Shown piece by piece: positions 25,716 through 34,735 of a stretch of 35,768 nt of DNA. The notes under the pieces were generated by a model, which saw only the letters and a list, made by a program, of their open reading frames with translations, had not been told where the DNA came from and did no database searches. Position numbers and translations under genes: made by a program. Every line of letters begins with the position of its first letter. The first letter of the stretch is position 1. This DNA is from Oxalobacteraceae bacterium. Lineage in GTDB: Bacteria; Pseudomonadota; Gammaproteobacteria; Burkholderiales; Burkholderiaceae_D. Location of the stretch: positions 1-35,768 of the forward strand of contig JAJTGD010000038.1 of assembly GCA_021299035.1 (NCBI GenBank), given 5' to 3'.

Positions 25716-27195
25716 ATGCGCGAGCCCAGCCACCACCCGATCCTTCATTTGCCGCAAGCCGCTGCCCTAGCCGAACATGCCCAACAGGCGCGTCAATGGC
25801 GGTTGACCGATTTATTTCGGCAGGATGCGTCACGTGCAGCACGCTTCACGCTGGAAGCAGCGGGCTTATGCCTCGACTTCTCTAAAAATCACGTGACCGA
25901 GCAGACGGTGGCGCTATTAACCGAATTCGCGCAGGCCCGCGGAGTCGAGACGCTGCGCGATGGAATGTTCCGAGGTGAGCGTATCAATCTGAGTGAGCAG
26001 CGCGCGGCATTGCATACCGCGCTGCGCCTGCCCCCTGATGCAAGACTGGTAGTAGACGGTGAAGAACTCGTCGGCGAGATACAACGCGGCTTACGACGAA
26101 TGGAATCATTCGCCGAACAAGTACGACACGGACAATGGAAGGGCTATACCGGCAGAGAGATCACGGATGTGGTCAACATCGGTATTGGCGGATCAGATCT
26201 CGGCCCGGCAATGACCTGCGCTGCCATGCGCCATTACAGCCACCCGCGCTTGCGATTTCATTTTTTGTCGAATGTGGATGGACACGCAACGGTCGCTACC
26301 CTCGCCGCGCTGGATCCAGCTACAACGCTGTTCATCATCTCGTCGAAGTCATTCACGACCCAAGAAACCATGCTGAATGCGCATGCGGCTCGCCGCTGGT
26401 TTCTGGCATATGGCAAAGAAAAAGATTTAGCGGCTCATTTCGTCGCGGTATCGACCAATACGCCGGCAGTGACCGCGTTTGGTATTGCACCCGACAACAT
26501 GTTCCCCTTCCGCGATTGGGTAGGTGGCCGCTTCTCGATCTGGTCATCCATCGGGCTATCACTACTGGTAGCGATAGTTTGATACCCGCTCGCAGCTGAT
26601 CGCGCCTTATCAAGAGGACTTGCGGCACTTCCCTGCTTATCTGCAACAACTTGAGATGGAGAGCAATGGCAAGAGTGTGACGCGCAATGGTGAGCCGACG
26701 CCGATGAAAACCTCGGCTGTCATCTGGGGGAGTACCGGCACCAATAATCAACATGCCTACTTCCAAATGCTGCACCAAGGCAGTGACCTGATACCGGTGG
26801 ATTTTATTGCTGCGCTCAAACCACACCACGATCTCATCGACCAACAGCGCGCGCTGCTGGCAAATTGCTTCGCCCAGGCCGAGGCATTAATGAACGGTGT
26901 ACAAGACGCCTCATTACCAACGCACCGACTTTTCCCCGGCAACCGACCAAGCAACATGCTGCTGATGAATCAGCTAACACCGGCCTCGCTCGGTGCATTG
27001 ATTGCACTCTACGAACACAAAACCTTCGTGCTTGGCGTACTGTGGGACATTAATAGCTTTGACCAATGGGGCGTGGAGTTGGGCAAGACCTTGGCGCTAC
27101 GGATCCTGGCAGAACTTGAAGGTTCAGAATCCGCAGGACAGCATGACAGCTCAACTAACGCCCTGATTACGCGAGCGCGTTCTGCCCTGAAGTAA
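25716..27195 (+). pseudogene. pgi: Glucose-6-phosphate isomerase, disrupted by out-of-frame internal deletion
   Basis: The first frame (25716-26582) follows Pgi through VVNIGIGGSDLGPAM, SSKSFTTQETM and DWVGGRFSIWSSIGLSLLVAI, then meets a stop. The Pgi sequence resumes in another frame at about 26582 ([20 protein letters not shown]) and runs to the end at 27195 with [27 protein letters not shown] and [10 protein letters not shown]. Compared with Escherichia coli Pgi about 40-45 residues (the segment around GAHAMDKHF and NLPVLLAL) are missing, so roughly 130 bp have been lost out of frame. All catalytic residues lie in the second part and substrate-binding motifs in the first, so neither piece alone should be active. 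The gene precedes tal. Confidence 0.9.
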
Positions 27196-27224
27196 AGCAT
27201 TAAGCGACCCCTCTCGCCCCTCGG

Positions 27225-27230
27225 TACAAT
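27225..27230 (+). promoter_or_regulatory. Candidate -10 box for tal
   Basis: TACAAT matches five of six consensus bases, 48 bp upstream of the tal ATG and 30 bp after the pgi remnant stop. No convincing -35 box is seen at the right distance. Confidence 0.3.
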
Positions 27231-27277
27231 GCACTATCCTTAAGTAACCGTCACTCTTTGCCCTCTTGCCGCTACTC

Positions 27278-28213
27278 ATGAATCAACTCGCACAACTCAA
27301 GCAATACACCACCGTCGTCGCCGATACCGGTGACTTCCACGCGATGCAAACCTTTCAGCCGCAGGATGCGACTACCAATCCCTCACTCATCCTGAAGGCC
27401 GTTCAAAAATCTGAGTATCGTCCACTGCTGGAGCAGACCATACAAGCACATCGTGGCGCATCAACCAGCACCATCATTGATCACTTATTGATTGCTTTTG
27501 GCTTGAAGATTCTCGCGATCATTCCGGGTCGGGTCTCAACCGAAACCGATGCACGCCTGTCGTTCGATACCGAAGGTACGATCACTAAAGCGCGGCAGCT
27601 GATTGCCTTATACGAAGCGGCAGGCATATCGAGACAACGTGTACTGATCAAGATCGCTTCGACTTGGGAAGGTATCTGTGCAGCGAAAGTACTGCAGCAA
27701 GAAGGTATACGCTGCAATATGACCCTGCTGTTCTCGCTACCCCAAGCCATCGCTTGCGCAGAAGCAGGTGCACAGCTGATCTCGCCCTTCGTTGGCCGTA
27801 TCTATGATTGGTACAAAAAGGCGTCTGGTACCGACTACAGCGGTGCAGATGATCCCGGTGTGCAGTCGGTACGGCGCATCTACACCTACTATAAGAAATT
27901 CGGCTACACCACTGAAGTGATGGGCGCGAGCTTCAGAAACACCTCGCAAATCCTTGAACTTGCCGGTTGCGATCTGCTAACGATTAGCCCTGAACTGCTG
28001 CAGTCGCTTTCCGATACGGAGGGAGTCGTCGAACGCAAACTCTCTAGCGAGCAAGCTGCGCATGCCGACATACAAAAAATTAGCCTCGATGAAAAGGCGT
28101 TCAGGCTGGCGCTGAACGAGGACGCCATGGCAACCGAGAAGCTGGCCGAGGGCATAAGGTTGTTTTGTGCAGATTCGGTGAAGCTGGACGTTTTGGTCGC
28201 GCAGCTCGGCTAA
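27278..28213 (+). CDS. tal: Transaldolase
   Basis: The 311-aa protein matches TalB-type transaldolases: the N-terminal DATTNPSL, the Schiff-base lysine Lys125 in [30 protein letters not shown] and [13 protein letters not shown]. It moves a dihydroxyacetone unit between sugar phosphates in the non-oxidative pentose phosphate pathway. The ATG at 27278 ([13 protein letters not shown]) is the family start; a TTG at 27266 would add four residues. The ribosome-binding site is weak. It ends 7 bp from the stop of the convergent 624-aa gene, with no terminator between. Confidence 0.95.
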   Translation: MNQLAQLKQYTTVVADTGDFHAMQTFQPQDATTNPSLILKAVQKSEYRPLLEQTIQAHRGASTSTIIDHLLIAFGLKILAIIPGRVSTETDARLSFDTEGTITKARQLIALYEAAGISRQRVLIKIASTWEGICAAKVLQQEGIRCNMTLLFSLPQAIACAEAGAQLISPFVGRIYDWYKKASGTDYSGADDPGVQSVRRIYTYYKKFGYTTEVMGASFRNTSQILELAGCDLLTISPELLQSLSDTEGVVERKLSSEQAAHADIQKISLDEKAFRLALNEDAMATEKLAEGIRLFCADSVKLDVLVAQLG

Positions 28214-28220
28214 GTTCGTT

Positions 28221-30095
28221 TCAGGCGGCAATCAAACCGCGCTTACGTGCCTGATCCAGCAGATAAAGCGATGCTAATAGACGGTTTGAGTCAACCTCAA
28301 CACCGATCGGCATCCCCTCTACCTGCTCGGTGAATGCTTTCGCAAAGGCTAGACATTCCGGTTTGAAGTAATTGGATTTCTCGGGCAACCTATAGCCCGC
28401 GCTGTCGCTGCGCTTTGCATATCCAGCCACATATTTTTCGAATAGCTCTCCGCCTTGTGTTGCTTCTAAATCGGTCAATTCAGCCAGTGACGGGATACGA
28501 TTTTTTTCCTGAGCGGCAGACGGTGGCCTGGCGGGCAGGAGCTCTTTCACCTTTTTGTCTAGCGCCTCAGCGACGTTGCCAATGACATTTTTCAGACTTT
28601 CGAAAAACTCTTTCTCAGCCTGATCGAATACTAACCCGTCTCCATCGCTCAATCTCTTCACCAGCCTACTCGCGAGCTCGAGTGATTCGAGTAAATCACT
28701 CGCCCGCCTGCTGGCCTCGGTGTCGTAATTCAATACTTGCTCGATCGTATGAGCATCGCCTGCATTGCGTGCGGCAGGCGCTCCGCTCGCAGAAGCCAGC
28801 TTCGCGATTGCACGAAGACCATCCATCGCTTTACGAACCTGATCCTCCTGCATGCTTAACACACCAGCGATCCTACTAATCTGCTGCGAATCCCACGCCT
28901 TCATAGTCGACAGCATGGAAATCCAGCGCGCCGCTGGTGGCGGTGGACGTGATGCATCCAAGTCGGTTAGTGATGATGAATCAATCTGTAGGGCCTCTAT
29001 CGTTGCTTCAGTTATTTTCGAAGCCGGTGGCTCTACCTCATCCAAGCTGATGAACTGAGTTGCCTGCTCCAAGCGCTGCATGGACCCCTGCGGGTCTTGA
29101 TTCCAACGCGTTAGATATTGAAAGGCCGACTTCTGATCAGTAGATAAATTCTCTGAATTCGCCCGTCCATACTGGATACAGGCTTCATGCAGGTATTTGC
29201 TACCGTCATAAATCATGAATGGGGTGTTGTTATCGCGGTGGCGATAAAATACTGCAACGAACTCTTCAAAGTCAGCTTGACCCGGCTGTTTTCTAGCAGC
29301 CTCTTCAGCTTGGCGAGCACGCTCCGCTTCTTGTGCTTTCTTTTGTTCTTCTTCTTTTATCTGCTTTTTGTAGTCAGTATGTGCAGACTTTAAGTCTTTT
29401 ACTGCTTCGTAGGTTGCTTTTTGCTTTTCGGATAGCTGATAGCCCGGCTTACTTTGCAATTTGAATAGCGGCTGAAATACTTGATCAGCATGTTGGAGAC
29501 AGTCTTCATCCAACGCGTATTGCAGTATATCTACCGGCTTGCCTCTGGAAGCCAAATAAGCCTCGAATTTTTCTTGGCCAGGCGATACCGGTTCTGGTGC
29601 TAGCTCTTCTACGTCGGCCTTTTCGGTGTCTTCGGTAGATATCGGTGGCTTAAAAGGTATCGCACCAAGCAGTCCCCTTGGCTCTTCGGGTACATCTTTG
29701 TCTTTAGCGTTTTCAGGAATGGGGAAGTAGTTGATCGGAGTCTGTGGCGATTGCGTGGGTCCGGAGGCTTCTGGTTTCGAATGTATTGACGTTTCTTTTA
29801 TGTGCATCGTCGCCACGTTCACACACGACTCCGCACCCTTACCCGAAAAAAATCGCGCGACTGCCTCCGCTGCGTTACTCACACCGCGCCATAGGGCAGT
29901 GAATTTCTCGCTAATCGAAGAAAAAAATCCCGAGATAGCCTGTCCCCAGCGGGCATACCAGACCTTAGGCTCGGCAGACATCACACCTTGGCTGGTATCA
30001 CTTTGTTCCGGGGGATCGGAGTTGATGTCACCTTCATCACCCCCGGGGGGTGTAATTCGATTGGTACTTATCACGGTCAGACTCGTTGGTGGCAC
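28221..30095 (-). CDS. Hypothetical protein of about 624 aa with internal repeats and coiled coil, effector-like
   Basis: I do not recognise this protein. The start taken is GTG at 30093-30095, with GAGG eight bases upstream; the frame is open to a TTG at 30188, which has no ribosome-binding site. The N terminus (1-45) is rich in Thr, Pro, Ser and Gly. Residues about 48-84 form amphipathic helices (WGQAISGFFSSISEKF), 90-175 is acidic and proline-rich, and 224-270 is a charged coiled coil (EEEQKKAQEAERARQAEEAA). Three diverged repeats beginning FEAYLA, FEEFVA and FEKYVA start near residues 177, 276 and 552. There is no signal peptide. The gene is more A/T-rich than recR-dnaX and abuts tal. A secreted effector or scaffold protein is a guess. 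Confidence 0.82.
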   Translation of the reverse strand: MPPTSLTVISTNRITPPGGDEGDINSDPPEQSDTSQGVMSAEPKVWYARWGQAISGFFSSISEKFTALWRGVSNAAEAVARFFSGKGAESCVNVATMHIKETSIHSKPEASGPTQSPQTPINYFPIPENAKDKDVPEEPRGLLGAIPFKPPISTEDTEKADVEELAPEPVSPGQEKFEAYLASRGKPVDILQYALDEDCLQHADQVFQPLFKLQSKPGYQLSEKQKATYEAVKDLKSAHTDYKKQIKEEEQKKAQEAERARQAEEAARKQPGQADFEEFVAVFYRHRDNNTPFMIYDGSKYLHEACIQYGRANSENLSTDQKSAFQYLTRWNQDPQGSMQRLEQATQFISLDEVEPPASKITEATIEALQIDSSSLTDLDASRPPPPAARWISMLSTMKAWDSQQISRIAGVLSMQEDQVRKAMDGLRAIAKLASASGAPAARNAGDAHTIEQVLNYDTEASRRASDLLESLELASRLVKRLSDGDGLVFDQAEKEFFESLKNVIGNVAEALDKKVKELLPARPPSAAQEKNRIPSLAELTDLEATQGGELFEKYVAGYAKRSDSAGYRLPEKSNYFKPECLAFAKAFTEQVEGMPIGVEVDSNRLLASLYLLDQARKRGLIAA

Positions 30096-30191
30096 GACTG
30101 TATCCTCGACTAAAGACGGAACGATGGATTTTCGTATCCGAGTCGAGCATGAAAGTTCGTTCAAAACCGGCCGCTGATACACCGGCAACGC

Positions 30192-30211
30192 AAACGGCGA
30201 ATGCGCCGCTT
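30192..30211 (-). terminator. Hairpin after CoA-transferase gene, weak terminator candidate
   Basis: On the minus strand AAGCGGCG-CATT-CGCCGTTT forms an 8-bp stem with one G-T wobble six bases after the CoA-transferase stop. It lacks a full U run, so termination would be partial. Confidence 0.4.
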
Positions 30212-30216
30212 AGGGC

Positions 30217-31464
30217 TTACAACACCCCGTCTTCTCGCAGTGCGGCGATCTGCTCTGCACTGTAGCCAAGCGCAGCGAGTACCTCATGGGTATGCTCACC
30301 CAACTCCGGCCCGATCCAGCGGGTGCCGCCGGGGGTTTCGGATAGCTTGGGCGTGACTGCCGGTAGCTTGACCGGCGTGCCATCTTTGAACAGATGCTGC
30401 TCGAACATCTGGCGCGCAAGAAACTGCGGGTCTTGCATCATGTCGCGCACCGAGTAAATCTTTGATACCGGCACATCGGCTGCCTGCAGCGCAGCCAATG
30501 CGGTATCGATGCGCTGGCTATTGCACCAAGCCTGAATCGCATCATCAATCTCTTGCGTGCGGGGAACGCGCCCCGCGTTGTTGGCGAGCTGAGGGTCAGT
30601 CGCCATATCTTCTCGGCCGATCGCGCTCATCAGTCGCTTGAAGATCGCGTCACCATTACCGGCAATCACAATGTTCTCGCCGTCCGCCGTGGTGTAGGTG
30701 TTGGAAGGCACAATGCCGGGCAAAGCACCACCGGTACGTTCGCGCACGACGCCGGCATGATCATACTCGGGCACCAGCGACTCCATCATGTTGAACACCG
30801 CTTCGTAGAGCGCAACGTCCACCATCTGGCCCTGCCCGGCCTTGCAGGCTTCACCGGTTTGTCCATTCCAGCGTCCACCGGTCACATCACGATGACGCAG
30901 CGCCATCAACGCACCCATCGCGCCATGCATCGAGGCAATTGAATCGCCAATCGAAATACCAATACGTACCGGTGGACGATCCGGGTGGCCTGATACATAG
31001 CGAATCCCGCCCATGGACTCACCAATCGCACCGAAGCCCGGCGCATCTCTCATGGGCCCGGTCTGGCCATAGCCGGATAGTCGCACCATGATCAGCGCTG
31101 GATTGATCGCCTTTAACTGCTCATAGCCCAGATCCCATTTCTCGAGGACACCGGGGCGGTAGTTTTCTATGACGATGTCTGCGTCGAGCGCTAGACGACG
31201 CGCGATGTCCTGCGCGCGTTTATCTTTCATGTTGAGTGTGATGCTTTTTTTATTTCGGCTTTGTATCGACCACCAAAGCGAGTTGCCATCTTTCAGTACA
31301 CGCCACTGGCGAATTGGGTCGCCACCTTGCGGGGATTCAATCTTGATGACGTCAGCGCCAAACTCACCAAGCATGCGAGCGCAGAAAGGCCCGGCAATCA
31401 AGGTACCTAATTCGAGTACTTTGATACCCGCCAGCGGACCGGTTGGTTTTTTATCTTCTTGCAT
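30217..31464 (-). CDS. CoA-transferase family III (CaiB/BaiF type)
   Basis: The 415-aa protein has family III hallmarks: LAGIKVLELGTLIAGPFCAR at the N terminus, GADVIKIESPQGGDP, NKKSITLNMK, and VDVALYEAVFN containing the aspartate expected to form the CoA anhydride intermediate. These enzymes move CoA between carboxylic acids, for example formyl-CoA, succinyl-CoA or carnitinyl-CoA; the substrate cannot be told from sequence alone. The ATG at 31462-31464 lies 19 bp after recR; upstream in-frame codons to 31566 overlap recR. It is the last recognisable gene of the dnaX-ybaB-recR string. Confidence 0.9.
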   Translation of the reverse strand: MQEDKKPTGPLAGIKVLELGTLIAGPFCARMLGEFGADVIKIESPQGGDPIRQWRVLKDGNSLWWSIQSRNKKSITLNMKDKRAQDIARRLALDADIVIENYRPGVLEKWDLGYEQLKAINPALIMVRLSGYGQTGPMRDAPGFGAIGESMGGIRYVSGHPDRPPVRIGISIGDSIASMHGAMGALMALRHRDVTGGRWNGQTGEACKAGQGQMVDVALYEAVFNMMESLVPEYDHAGVVRERTGGALPGIVPSNTYTTADGENIVIAGNGDAIFKRLMSAIGREDMATDPQLANNAGRVPRTQEIDDAIQAWCNSQRIDTALAALQAADVPVSKIYSVRDMMQDPQFLARQMFEQHLFKDGTPVKLPAVTPKLSETPGGTRWIGPELGEHTHEVLAALGYSAEQIAALREDGVL

Positions 31465-31483
31465 AGCTGAGAAAGCGATGAGA

Positions 31484-32080
31484 TCAGGTGGTGCGGCGGT
31501 CCAGCATCGCGCGGGCGATGGTGCCCGCATCGACATACTCCAACTCACCACCGACTGGCACACCACGCGCCAAGCGCGAGACTTTCAAGCCGCGTGATTT
31601 CAGCGTTTCGCTGATGTAGTGTGCAGTCGCCTCGCCTTCGTTGGTGAAGTTAGTTGCGAGCACCACCTCGCTGACGACACCATCGGTGGCGCGCGAGATC
31701 AGTTTATCCAACTGCAGATCTTTGGGGCCGATACCATCGAGTGGTGATAGATGACCCATCAATACGAAGTACAAACCTTTGTAGGTGAGCGTTTGCTCAA
31801 TCATCATCTGATCAGCTGGTGTCTCGACCACACACAGTAGTGTGGCATCCCGCACATTGTCGAGGCAGGTGTCACACTGATCATGCTCGGTGAAGGTGTG
31901 GCAGCGTGCGCAATGTCGTACGCACTCAATCGCATGCGACATGGCACGCGCGATCTGTACCGCACCGTCGCGGTCATGCTGCATCAGATGGTAGGCCATG
32001 CGCTGCGCAGATTTCGGGCCCACACCCGGCAGGCGGCGCAGGGCCTCGGTCAGCATATCGAGGCTGGACGGTGTTTTCAC
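31484..32080 (-). CDS. recR: Recombination protein RecR
   Basis: The 198-aa protein matches RecR: helix-hairpin-helix [18 protein letters not shown], the zinc-binding cysteines ([11 protein letters not shown] and CDTC), and a Toprim domain with [12 protein letters not shown] and [11 protein letters not shown]. It acts with RecF and RecO in loading RecA at gaps. The start is GTG at 32078-32080, which gives the family-typical N terminus. It follows ybaB by 19 bp, the usual order dnaX-ybaB-recR. Confidence 0.96.
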   Translation of the reverse strand: MKTPSSLDMLTEALRRLPGVGPKSAQRMAYHLMQHDRDGAVQIARAMSHAIECVRHCARCHTFTEHDQCDTCLDNVRDATLLCVVETPADQMMIEQTLTYKGLYFVLMGHLSPLDGIGPKDLQLDKLISRATDGVVSEVVLATNFTNEGEATAHYISETLKSRGLKVSRLARGVPVGGELEYVDAGTIARAMLDRRTT

Positions 32081-32099
32081 GTCGCTGTGATGGGCAGCA

Positions 32100-32426
32100 T
32101 CAGAACGGCAGCTTGAACCCTGGCGGCAATGGCAAGCCAGCCGTCAGGCTGGCCATTTTTTCTTGCGAGGTAGCCTCGGCTTTGCGCACTGCATCGTTGA
32201 ATGCCGCAGCAACCAGATCCTCCAACATGTCTTTGTCGTCACCGAGCAGTGATGGATCGATGGTCACGCGTTTGACATCGTTCTTGCATGTCATAACCAC
32301 TTTCACCATACCGGCACCGGCTTGACCTTCGACTTCGACGCTGGCTAACTGATCCTGCATCTTCTTCATGTTGTCTTGCATTGCCTGCGCCTGCTTCATC
32401 AGGCCGGCCAATTGGCCTTTCATCAT
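32100..32426 (-). CDS. ybaB: Nucleoid-associated protein, YbaB/EbfC family
   Basis: The 108-aa protein begins [20 protein letters not shown] and has the YbaB core ([40 protein letters not shown]). It binds DNA as a dimer. It lies between dnaX (55 bp upstream) and recR (19 bp downstream), the conserved arrangement. Confidence 0.96.
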   Translation of the reverse strand: MMKGQLAGLMKQAQAMQDNMKKMQDQLASVEVEGQAGAGMVKVVMTCKNDVKRVTIDPSLLGDDKDMLEDLVAAAFNDAVRKAEATSQEKMASLTAGLPLPPGFKLPF

Positions 32427-32481
32427 CTCGCGCTCCTGGGGTAAGAATATGGTTTATTGAAGGATGATCCAGTGACTCGCA

Positions 32482-34449
32482 TTACAGTGGACGAACCGAG
32501 CCCGGCACAATGGTGGCGCCAAATTCACGCATCAGGGTCTGCACGAACGGATCTTCTTGCAAGGTCTGCTCGGCATTGCGCTGGCGCTCTGCTTCTTCGG
32601 CGACTTCGACAGCATGTGCGGTAATTTTAGTAGCGCCGATCTCGGTATCCAGTTGAACGCTCTTGCCGAGATGCTCGGAAAGCGCTGTCATTAGCTTCTC
32701 TTTACTACCTGCCGACAGCAAAGTATCCAGCGGCACTCGTATACGGATAATGAGTTCTTGTCCATTGTCTTCATACGATAGCAACTCACTTTGCATCGCT
32801 AATTGGCGAGCAACGCCACGTAAGCTAAGTTGTTTAACCAGCACTGGCCAATCTAACCCGCTTGCGTTCGCGGTTACCGTTGAGGTTGAGCTTGCAATTG
32901 CAGTTGGACTTGAGGGTACGTTTGCATCTACGTTTGCATCTGCGTTTGCATCTGCGTTTGCATCTGCGTTTGCATCTGCGTTTACGTTTGCATTCGCGTT
33001 TGCATTCGCGTTTGCACTCGTTGCTGCGGCTGCGGTCGACACCGGCGTGCTTACTGAATTTGCGGGCACCGCTAAGGGTGGTGCCGCTGTCTCGACGGTA
33101 TTAGCGGTTTGTACCGATGGCACTGGCGTCAATATCTTGCTGGCGCGAGCAGCGGCGAGTGCTGCCATCGCACGACTCGCGGGTTTCTCAGTGCTGGTGC
33201 TTGCAGCAGTAGTGCTTGGTGGTTGTTTTGTGATGGCAGGCGCGCTGGCAGAACGCGAAGCCGCAGTAGCAGGTGCACCAGCAGACGGAGCAGCAGCGGC
33301 TGATACAGCGCGCGCGGCCGATGGCGCTGCTACTGCAATGCCTCCGCCATCGATGGGCGCAAATGCCAGCATACGGAGTAGCGTCATGGTAAAGCCGGAG
33401 TACTCGTCCGGTGCCAAACCAAGCTCGTGACGACCATGCACCACAATTTGGTAATACAGCTGCACATCTTCTGGCGAGAACATGGGTGCGAGGCGAACAA
33501 TATCGTCACGCTCGGGCAAATCGTCTGGCACGGCAGATGGCACGGTCTGCGCAATTGCGATGCGATTGAGTAGCGTACCCAGATCCTGCAAGGCGCTGCT
33601 CCATGACAAACTGCGTGATGCCATCTCATCAGCAATATCAAGCAATGCTTTTGCGTCACGTGCTGCCAAGGCATCCAGCATCCGCACCAAGTAGGCTTGA
33701 TCGAGTGCACCCAGCATGCCTTGCACCGCATCGAGGGTCACCTTGCCGGCGGCATAGGCGATGGCCTGGTCGGTTAATGACAAAGCATCGCGCATCGAGC
33801 CCTGCGCGCCTTGCGCGAGTAGCCGCAATGCCGGTGCATCAAAGCTGATCGCTTCCTGACCAAGAATATTTTCCAGATGCCCCACAATCTGCGCCGGTGG
33901 CATCTGTTTCAAGTTGAACTGCATGCAGCGTGACAGTACCGTCACGGGAATTTTTTGCGGATCGGTGGTCGCAAGAATGAACTTGATATGCGGCGGCGGC
34001 TCTTCCAGCGTCTTGAGCATGGCGTTGAACGCATGGTTGCTCAGCATATGCACTTCATCGATCATGTAGACCTTGAAGCGCGCATTGGACGGTGCATACA
34101 CCGCCTGCTCAAGCAGCTGCGCCATTTCATCGACGCCACGGTTCGATGCGGCGTCCATCTCGATGTAGTCAACAAAGCGTCCGGCATCAATTGCGACACA
34201 GGCCTCGCACACGCCGCAAGGATGCGCGGTGATGTCGCCGCTACCATCGGTGCCCTGACAATTGAGTGCTTTGGCAAGAATGCGCGATAGCGTGGTTTTA
34301 CCCACCCCGCGCGTACCGGTGAACAAATACGCATGGTGCAAGCGCTTCTGCTCAAGCGCATGCGTGAGCGCGCGCACCACATGCTCCTGACCGACCAGGC
34401 TGTCGAAGTTTTTAGGACGGTATTTTCGGGCAAGTACCTGGTAGGACAT
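32482..34449 (-). CDS. dnaX: DNA polymerase III subunit gamma/tau
   Basis: The 655-aa protein has an AAA+ clamp-loader domain: Walker A GTRGVGKT (45-52), a zinc module with cysteines at HPCGVCEAC, Walker B YMIDEVHML, and sensor 1 ATTDPQKIPVTVLSRC. Domain III follows, then a low-complexity Ala/Ser/Thr/Asn linker (about residues 385-510) and a C-terminal tau domain. The linker contains the NADA array encoded at 32919-33020. No A-AAA-AAG slippery site is visible at the linker, so a frameshifted gamma form is not predicted. The start codon lies inside the palindrome GGACATGTCC (34444-34453). Confidence 0.96.
   Translation of the reverse strand: MSYQVLARKYRPKNFDSLVGQEHVVRALTHALEQKRLHHAYLFTGTRGVGKTTLSRILAKALNCQGTDGSGDITAHPCGVCEACVAIDAGRFVDYIEMDAASNRGVDEMAQLLEQAVYAPSNARFKVYMIDEVHMLSNHAFNAMLKTLEEPPPHIKFILATTDPQKIPVTVLSRCMQFNLKQMPPAQIVGHLENILGQEAISFDAPALRLLAQGAQGSMRDALSLTDQAIAYAAGKVTLDAVQGMLGALDQAYLVRMLDALAARDAKALLDIADEMASRSLSWSSALQDLGTLLNRIAIAQTVPSAVPDDLPERDDIVRLAPMFSPEDVQLYYQIVVHGRHELGLAPDEYSGFTMTLLRMLAFAPIDGGGIAVAAPSAARAVSAAAAPSAGAPATAASRSASAPAITKQPPSTTAASTSTEKPASRAMAALAAARASKILTPVPSVQTANTVETAAPPLAVPANSVSTPVSTAAAATSANANANANANVNADANADANADANADANVDANVPSSPTAIASSTSTVTANASGLDWPVLVKQLSLRGVARQLAMQSELLSYEDNGQELIIRIRVPLDTLLSAGSKEKLMTALSEHLGKSVQLDTEIGATKITAHAVEVAEEAERQRNAEQTLQEDPFVQTLMREFGATIVPGSVRPL
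32919..33020. repeat. 12-bp tandem array within dnaX linker
   Basis: On the plus strand five units CGTTTGCATCT(A/G) (32919-32978) are followed by a 6-bp partial unit CGTTTA (32979-32984) and three units CGTTTGCA(T/C)TCG (32985-33020). On the coding strand they read as alternating Ala with Asn or Asp. Unit length is a multiple of three, so gain or loss of units keeps dnaX in frame. Confidence 0.93.
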
Positions 34450-34456
34450 GTCCGCT

Positions 34457-34598
34457 CAGAGTGACGGTGTTGGGACTAGGATTTTACCCGACCCAACACG
34501 CGCTTCCCGCGAGTGAGAATAGATAAGCAGAGTGACGGTGTTGGGACTAGGATTTTACCCGACCCAACACGCGCTTCCCGCGAGTGAGAATAGATAAG
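34457..34598. repeat. Perfect tandem duplication, 2 x 71 bp, upstream of dnaX
   Basis: Bases 34457-34527 and 34528-34598 are identical. Each copy contains a dyad GTGTTGGG / CCCAACAC (34467-34474 with 34492-34499; 34538-34545 with 34563-34570). On the minus strand the loop of each hairpin carries TAAAAT (34481-34486 and 34552-34557), a five-of-six match to a -10 box. The proximal one lies 31 bp before the dnaX ATG, so the unit may carry the dnaX promoter, in two copies. No good -35 box is seen. Confidence 0.92.
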
Positions 34599-34624
34599 CC
34601 TTTAGCGGCGAATTTGGGGGTAGA

Positions 34625-34720
34625 GGCGAGCCTTGTCTGCGGCACTTGCGGTAAATGGCTGTGGCTGCTTCGTTCCCGACCTGACCAGGTTGACCACGCC
34701 ACAATGCGCAGGGGCCCGCC
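34625..34720 (-). ncRNA. ffs: Signal recognition particle 4.5S RNA (small bacterial SRP RNA)
   Basis: On the minus strand the segment contains CCTGGTCAGGTCGGGAACGA followed by AGCAGCCACAGCC, the conserved Ffh-binding helix 8 with its asymmetric and symmetric loops. The ends pair: GGCGGGCC at the 5' end (34720-34713) with GGCTCGCC at the 3' end (34632-34625), one G-U. The length of about 96 nt fits small SRP RNAs, and the location beside dnaX is common in betaproteobacteria. A TAGACT (34728-34733) seven bases upstream of the predicted 5' end could be its -10 box. Exact ends are estimated from pairing. Confidence 0.92.
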
Positions 34721-34735
34721 GCTGCGCAGTCTAAC

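Noticed and set aside
30131-30159. TTCG pair upstream of the 624-aa gene as a PIP/hrpII-type box
   Set aside because: The spacer is 21 bp, not 15-16, and the orientation does not point at the gene; no such box was found before the 604-aa gene either.
32663-33430. 255-aa open frame on the plus strand opposite dnaX
   Set aside because: Its Ala/Phe-rich sequence is the complement of the dnaX linker and tandem array; no ribosome-binding site or family resemblance.
33945-33965. A-rich run in dnaX as a programmed -1 frameshift site
   Set aside because: The run reads CAA AAA ATT in frame, lies in the conserved ATPase core and not at the domain III boundary, and lacks the A-AAA-AAG heptamer.
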